Origin: Nyssa sinensis
Lineage: Eukaryota > Streptophyta > Magnoliopsida > Cornales > Nyssaceae
Assembly: GCA_008638375.1 (NCBI GenBank)
Contig: CM018038.1
Location: 17,248,985-17,312,984 of the forward strand
Direction: 5' to 3'
DNA: 64,000 nucleotides
Under the pieces are notes generated by a model. It ran no database searches. It saw only the letters and a program-made list of their open reading frames with translations, and had not been told where the DNA came from. Below, piece after piece: positions 60,655 to 64,000 of this stretch; position 1 is the stretch's first letter; each line of letters opens with the position of its first letter. A program made the position numbers and the translations under genes.

Positions 60655-60740
60655 GGGGGAGCTGCTCCCTAGAGTCGATTACCCGACCTCACACACTTGA
60701 AAGACTTAAGAGAACATGCGTGTGCCATCGTGGCACTTGT
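60655..60740 (-). other. tRNA-Leu(UAA)-like relic in LTR-12b
   Basis: Minus strand CTCTTAAGTCTTTCAAG resembles the anticodon arm region of the LTR-9 copy (35925-36008), with TAA in the loop. Box B has decayed (GGTAATCGACTC). It lies at the same mid-LTR position and is antisense. Confidence 0.35.
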
Positions 60741-61249
60741 GAAATAATTGGAATAATAGAAATATATATTATTAAATAAAATAATTTAATTAATTTAATT
60801 ATGATAAAATGTTTCGTTGCCTAAATAAAATAAAAAGATAGCGTGTTCTGAATTTTTTTGACATTTTGGACCCAATGGTGAGATCCATTTTACGAGATGA
60901 AATTTTAAAAATTTAGACACGTAAAATATAAAAATTACCATTTTACCCTTAATGACGCCCAAAGCCAAATGGAAGTCCAAGAGGGTCTAAATTGACTTTC
61001 TTCGACGTTCTGAACTCAACAGTGGGGTCCATATCATCTAATTAAGTATTGAAAAATAAGACACGTGAAAATAAAAGTTTATAAACTACCCCTAAGAGTC
61101 CGACTTGACTACGAATAGTCCAATTTAAAGGAAATAAGGTCTATCCTAGGAAATTAGGATTCACCATGTCTAAGAATAAATTAAGAACACCAAATAGGTG
61201 GTGATTTAAGTAAATGTGGAATTAATAAATTTTCATGAATTGTTCTTAG

Positions 61250-61301
61250 GAACTATAAAGGAAAAGGCTACACATCAGTAGCGACAACCCCGAGGATCAA
61301 G
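61250..61301 (+). other. Putative middle exon of LTR-12b leader
   Basis: 52 nt between AATTGTTCTTAG and ATCAAG|GTGAGTAATCC, matching LTR-10 (45557-45610) at both boundaries. Confidence 0.48.
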
Positions 61302-62122
61302 GTGAGTAATCCTAGATTTTGAAGTGGAGGTTTTAACTCCATGATTCCTAAAATGTTTTAATTTAGTTCCTATATTTACATGACTCGTGTTTTAAGTATG
61401 CTACTTGTTTTCATTTTTAAATACTATCTTGAACTACAAGTGTATTTGTTTTAAATGCCAACTGTTCATAAGTTCTTACTTTAGCAGGTCTATTTTAACT
61501 TCAAGTTGTGTTAAATGCCTCTCTAAAAGTAAACATTTTTCATTCTAGCCATGTTTTAAATATTCTTAAACATTGTGATTTAGTTTTCTGAAAGTTATGT
61601 TTTAAATATTCCTGAACGTTATGTTTCAAGTATTCTGAAAGCTTTATTAAAGTACTTCTAAAGGTTCTATTTAAATGCTCTTGAAAAACATCTATTTGAA
61701 AATATGAAATGTTTTAAATGCTTCCTGTTTATGAACTGGTAATGCAAGATAATTGTGCATAAGCCCCACGAGCTATTGAGAGCCTATAGGACTCAAAATC
61801 CTGAAAAATGTCCGATAGAAGGTTTATCCTCCAAGCATGAGATATCTCTACTGACTAAGCTTAGGGTCTGGTTTGAAATGGATTTTTCTGTTAAAAGGTG
61901 AAAACAAGTATGGAAATAAATGGTAGAAGGTTTTCGAACCCCATTTACATGAAAAGGGTTTTAAATGGCCCCACTTTTAAAATGATAAAGGGTCATACCC
62001 TCATGTTTACAAGAAAATGATTTCCATCCTCTTGTTTACAAGAAAAATGTTTTCTAGCTAGCCTCATGTTTAGAGGAAAAGGATTTTATCCTCCTGTTTA
62101 ACAAGCAAAGGATTTAAATTTC

Positions 62123-62190
62123 TGTCACGCCCCGAATTTTCATAAACCCGAGGTGTGAATGAGAATGATAAAATAAAAGAATTAAATTAA
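62123..62190 (-). mobile_element. LTR-14, visible end of a group III LTR
   Basis: Starts TGTCACGCCCCGAATTTTC, almost identical to the LTR-13 and LTR-8 termini for about 40 bp, then diverges into AT-rich sequence. Expected TSD is ATTTC, with its second copy beyond the window. The LINE-like sequence that follows may be inserted into this LTR; the exact boundary near 62190 is uncertain. Confidence 0.55.
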
Positions 62191-62440
62191 TATATTATTT
62201 TTAATTGAATTTTACTTGTTAATCTCCAATATCATGTCTTATAATGGCTTAAAGTGTAGGCTAAACATAGCCTAGGTGCTTTCACAACCCAACTTCAAGG
62301 TGGTGACTAAGCATGGTCCAAGTGGTTGCTTAGCATAACCTAAAATGATGACATAAAAGTTCTATGGGTTAAGATGGCCTCTAGAGAGAAGGGAGAGCTT
62401 CTCTCTCTAGTTTTTTCATAACCATTGCTGGTTTCTTGCA
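62191..62440 (+). other. Region upstream of LINE-like ORF1, candidate 5' UTR
   Basis: AT-rich at first (to about 62240), then of more balanced composition with no similarity to the LTRs or satellite that I can see. It contains CTAAGCATGG and CTTAGCATAACC near-repeats and CTCTAGAGAGAAGGGAGAG just before the ATG. It could be the LINE 5' untranslated region; the true 5' end is not identifiable here. Confidence 0.3.
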
Positions 62441-64000
62441 ATGGCTTCCACTGATGTATCTCATTCCATTCATGCAAAGGAACCAAGCTCATCAGATCCA
62501 ATGGCTTTTCTTGAAGCTTCCATTCACGATAAGAAAACAAGTTAAGCTCCTAAGGCCACAAGCTCAGATCCTATCCTACATGCTCCTTCTCTTCTTAGCT
62601 ATCCCATTTCTGGTTTCTGTCCTGGTGCAAATGTGGACCGTATTGGTGTCGATGAAGCCACCGTTAGAGCTCAAGTTGCAGAAAATGAACGTCAATGGCA
62701 GCAAGGACCATCTCATGATATCCTTGCTTCAGCCACTGGATTATCCAAGGTTCCTGTTACCACTAAGTCGCCTGAAAATCCGTCTCCGGCTCTGTCCTGG
62801 GCTGATGGCGTAGAGCATGGGGATTTTATCCCTCAGGTTGCTCTTGATCTAGAAAGGGAATATGGAGGCTTCTCAACTGATGTTTCTTTCCTGCATGAAT
62901 CAATTCCAGTCATCTCCAATGGCTACCAGAAACCTGGTGTCCCTGGCAATGGTGGACGGCAGCCCCCACAAGAGACGCGTGTAGCTCACTCCTCACACAG
63001 TGGGCGATGGAAAACTGCCCGTCCATTTTCCTCTATGTCCCATACTGCCAACGTGTCACATTCGGAAGCAAGGAGAAATAATCCAACGGTTAGAATTGAT
63101 AGAGCCCCAACGGATGGAAACATCAAAGCTGATATGCCTACAGAAGCAGGTCCAAAAGGTGCTGACAGCAACCCCCATTCTAGTGCGGACAGTGTCCCCT
63201 ATGCTACTGAAAATAGCAGGCTGTCTCAGAGATTTTCTGTTCTCCAACAGAACACGCAACTCCCTCCTTTACACACAAATGGCTCCACTAGTGCTGATAC
63301 AAGCCAAGTCAACTCCACGTGTCACGTAGCTGCTGCATCTCTCCTTATGCAAGGTGATACTCTCGCCACAAATTCAACTTTCAGACCTGCTATCCGATCC
63401 TTAGCTAGTGCTGCTGGCGTCCATTCAGTGGAGGTCTCGATCGGTGCTGGGGACCCCATTACCCTACCTGCTTCAGCAGAATGCACTAGGGAGACCCACT
63501 TGATTTCCAATGGGCTTGAGCTACCGTCCACTTTAGGCATTAGAGATATCCCAAATGCATCTCCTGATGTAGTTAGCCTCGTTGCCAACCAGATTGGTGG
63601 TTCCCCACAAGGCTCGTTAACTCTTAACCATAGCTCTATTTCCCCTTTTCACCCAGTTCAATCCCAATCACCTGTTCATCAAACTGATTTTGTCTCTCAT
63701 GAGAAATTATCCCAGCCTCTTCCGCATCAGTCTTGCACTTCACAGCCAGGCCCCGTATGGTCCTCCCTTTTCCAACCTCAGGCCCTTGCTAAAAAATTCA
63801 TTTTGGAATACCAGCAGCCCCAAATTGAAGGGAATCGAATCACGGTTGAACCTCCCCAAGAGGTCATTCGTGCAGGAGTTCAAAGCTGGGAAAATACATT
63901 AGTGGGTTACTTTCTCGATCGAAAAATGCCATACCTATGGGTCAAAAGGGTTGCTGAAAAGTTATGGAGTAAAGATGGTCTATATGAAGTTCTAACTAAT
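62441..64000 (+). pseudogene. LINE ORF1-like gene with DUF4283, N-terminal 520 codons, one in-frame stop
   Basis: A single frame runs from the ATG at 62441 to the window end, interrupted only by TAA at 62543-62545 (codon 35); the other ~485 codons are open. The first ~465 residues are a serine-, proline- and glutamine-rich low-complexity region. From about residue 483 the protein reads WENTLVGYFLDRKMPYLWVK, which matches the start of DUF4283, the nucleic-acid-binding domain of plant L1-type LINE ORF1 proteins, normally followed by a CCHC zinc knuckle. LINE ORF1 proteins package the element RNA; ORF2 (endonuclease and reverse transcriptase) would be expected downstream, outside the window. The next in-frame ATG is at 63035 (codon 199), so re-initiation could give a shorter protein. 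A stand-alone domesticated DUF4283 gene is possible but less likely in this setting. Balanced codon use contrasts with the AT-rich surroundings and suggests a recent arrival. Confidence 0.75.

Larger units (their letters stand above)
60309..62122 (+). mobile_element. LTR-12b, right part
   Basis: Resumes after LTR-13. It has the GGGTCGGTTTTGGATCGGGG region (60430), a mid-LTR tRNA-like relic (60655-60740, minus), GGACTCAA-type modules (60860-61030), the middle exon candidate (61250-61301), and then group II 3' sequence resembling LTR-10 near 51590 (GTGCATAAGC.CCACG, GATATCTC.AC). It is cut at ATTTC (62118-62122) by LTR-14, so its 3' end is not seen. Confidence 0.75.

Noticed and set aside
62436..62813. 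125-residue frame overlapping the LINE ORF1
   Set aside because: It is in a different frame from the 520-codon frame that reaches DUF4283, begins at a TTG, and has no domain. The other frames at 62340-63902 are likewise shadows.

Overview
The window looks like heterochromatin of a flowering-plant nuclear genome, probably pericentromeric or centromeric. It is AT-rich and holds no ordinary gene, rRNA or functional tRNA that I can support. Two components fill it: a satellite of about 188 bp per monomer, all in one orientation, and a pile-up of very long terminal repeats (LTRs) from retrotransposons, inserted into the satellite and into each other. The species cannot be named from the sequence.

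Layout. The satellite survives as nine blocks: 1041-2646, 6042-6322, 10828-11627, 19616-20849, 22554-22939, 27382-30406, 33326-34082, 37812-42777 and 52458-54544 (about 15 kb, roughly 80 monomer equivalents). Two monomer variants (A and B) alternate, giving a dimeric repeat of about 376 bp. The interruptions are LTR units that begin TGTAA/TGTCA and end TGACA or TTACA. Most are flanked by 5-bp target-site duplications (TSDs) that I could read directly: LTR-2 (ATATG), LTR-3 (CAAAG), LTR-5 (GGTCG), LTR-6 (AGGCC), LTR-7 (CGCCT), LTR-8 (ATATG), LTR-11 (ATTAT) and LTR-13 (AAAAC). LTR-9 and LTR-10 have TSDs with one mismatch. None has gag-pol or a second LTR copy, so they read as solo LTRs of 1.7-5.7 kb. 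Nesting is clear: LTR-5 lies in LTR-4, LTR-11 in LTR-10, and LTR-13 and LTR-14 in LTR-12b.

By their 3' parts the LTRs fall into four related groups: I (LTR-2, 3, 5, 11), II (LTR-6, 7, 10, 12), III (LTR-8, 13, 14) and IV (LTR-1, 4, 9). The TGT..AC..CCCCGA start, GTGACA end and great length resemble Tekay/Del-type Ty3/gypsy chromovirus LTRs, but that lineage call is an inference because no internal domain is present.

The LTRs share an unexpected internal plan. An antisense tRNA-like segment with pol III box A/B motifs sits about 415 bp from the LTR 5' end. A (TA)n/(TG)n tract follows. Then come conserved splice-site-like motifs: an AG|GTAWAAA donor, a 52-73 nt middle exon candidate ending at GTGAGTAA, and a 3' exon candidate starting after TTTTTCAG and ending at CAG|GTAAGTG. 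Tandem modules of 134, 143, 57, 30 and 24 bp fill the intervals. This implies a spliced leader transcript encoded inside the LTR and is the most interesting feature of the window.

The only credible coding sequence is at the right edge (62441-64000): the first 520 codons of a LINE ORF1-like gene that enters a DUF4283 domain at the window end and is broken by one in-frame stop at codon 35.
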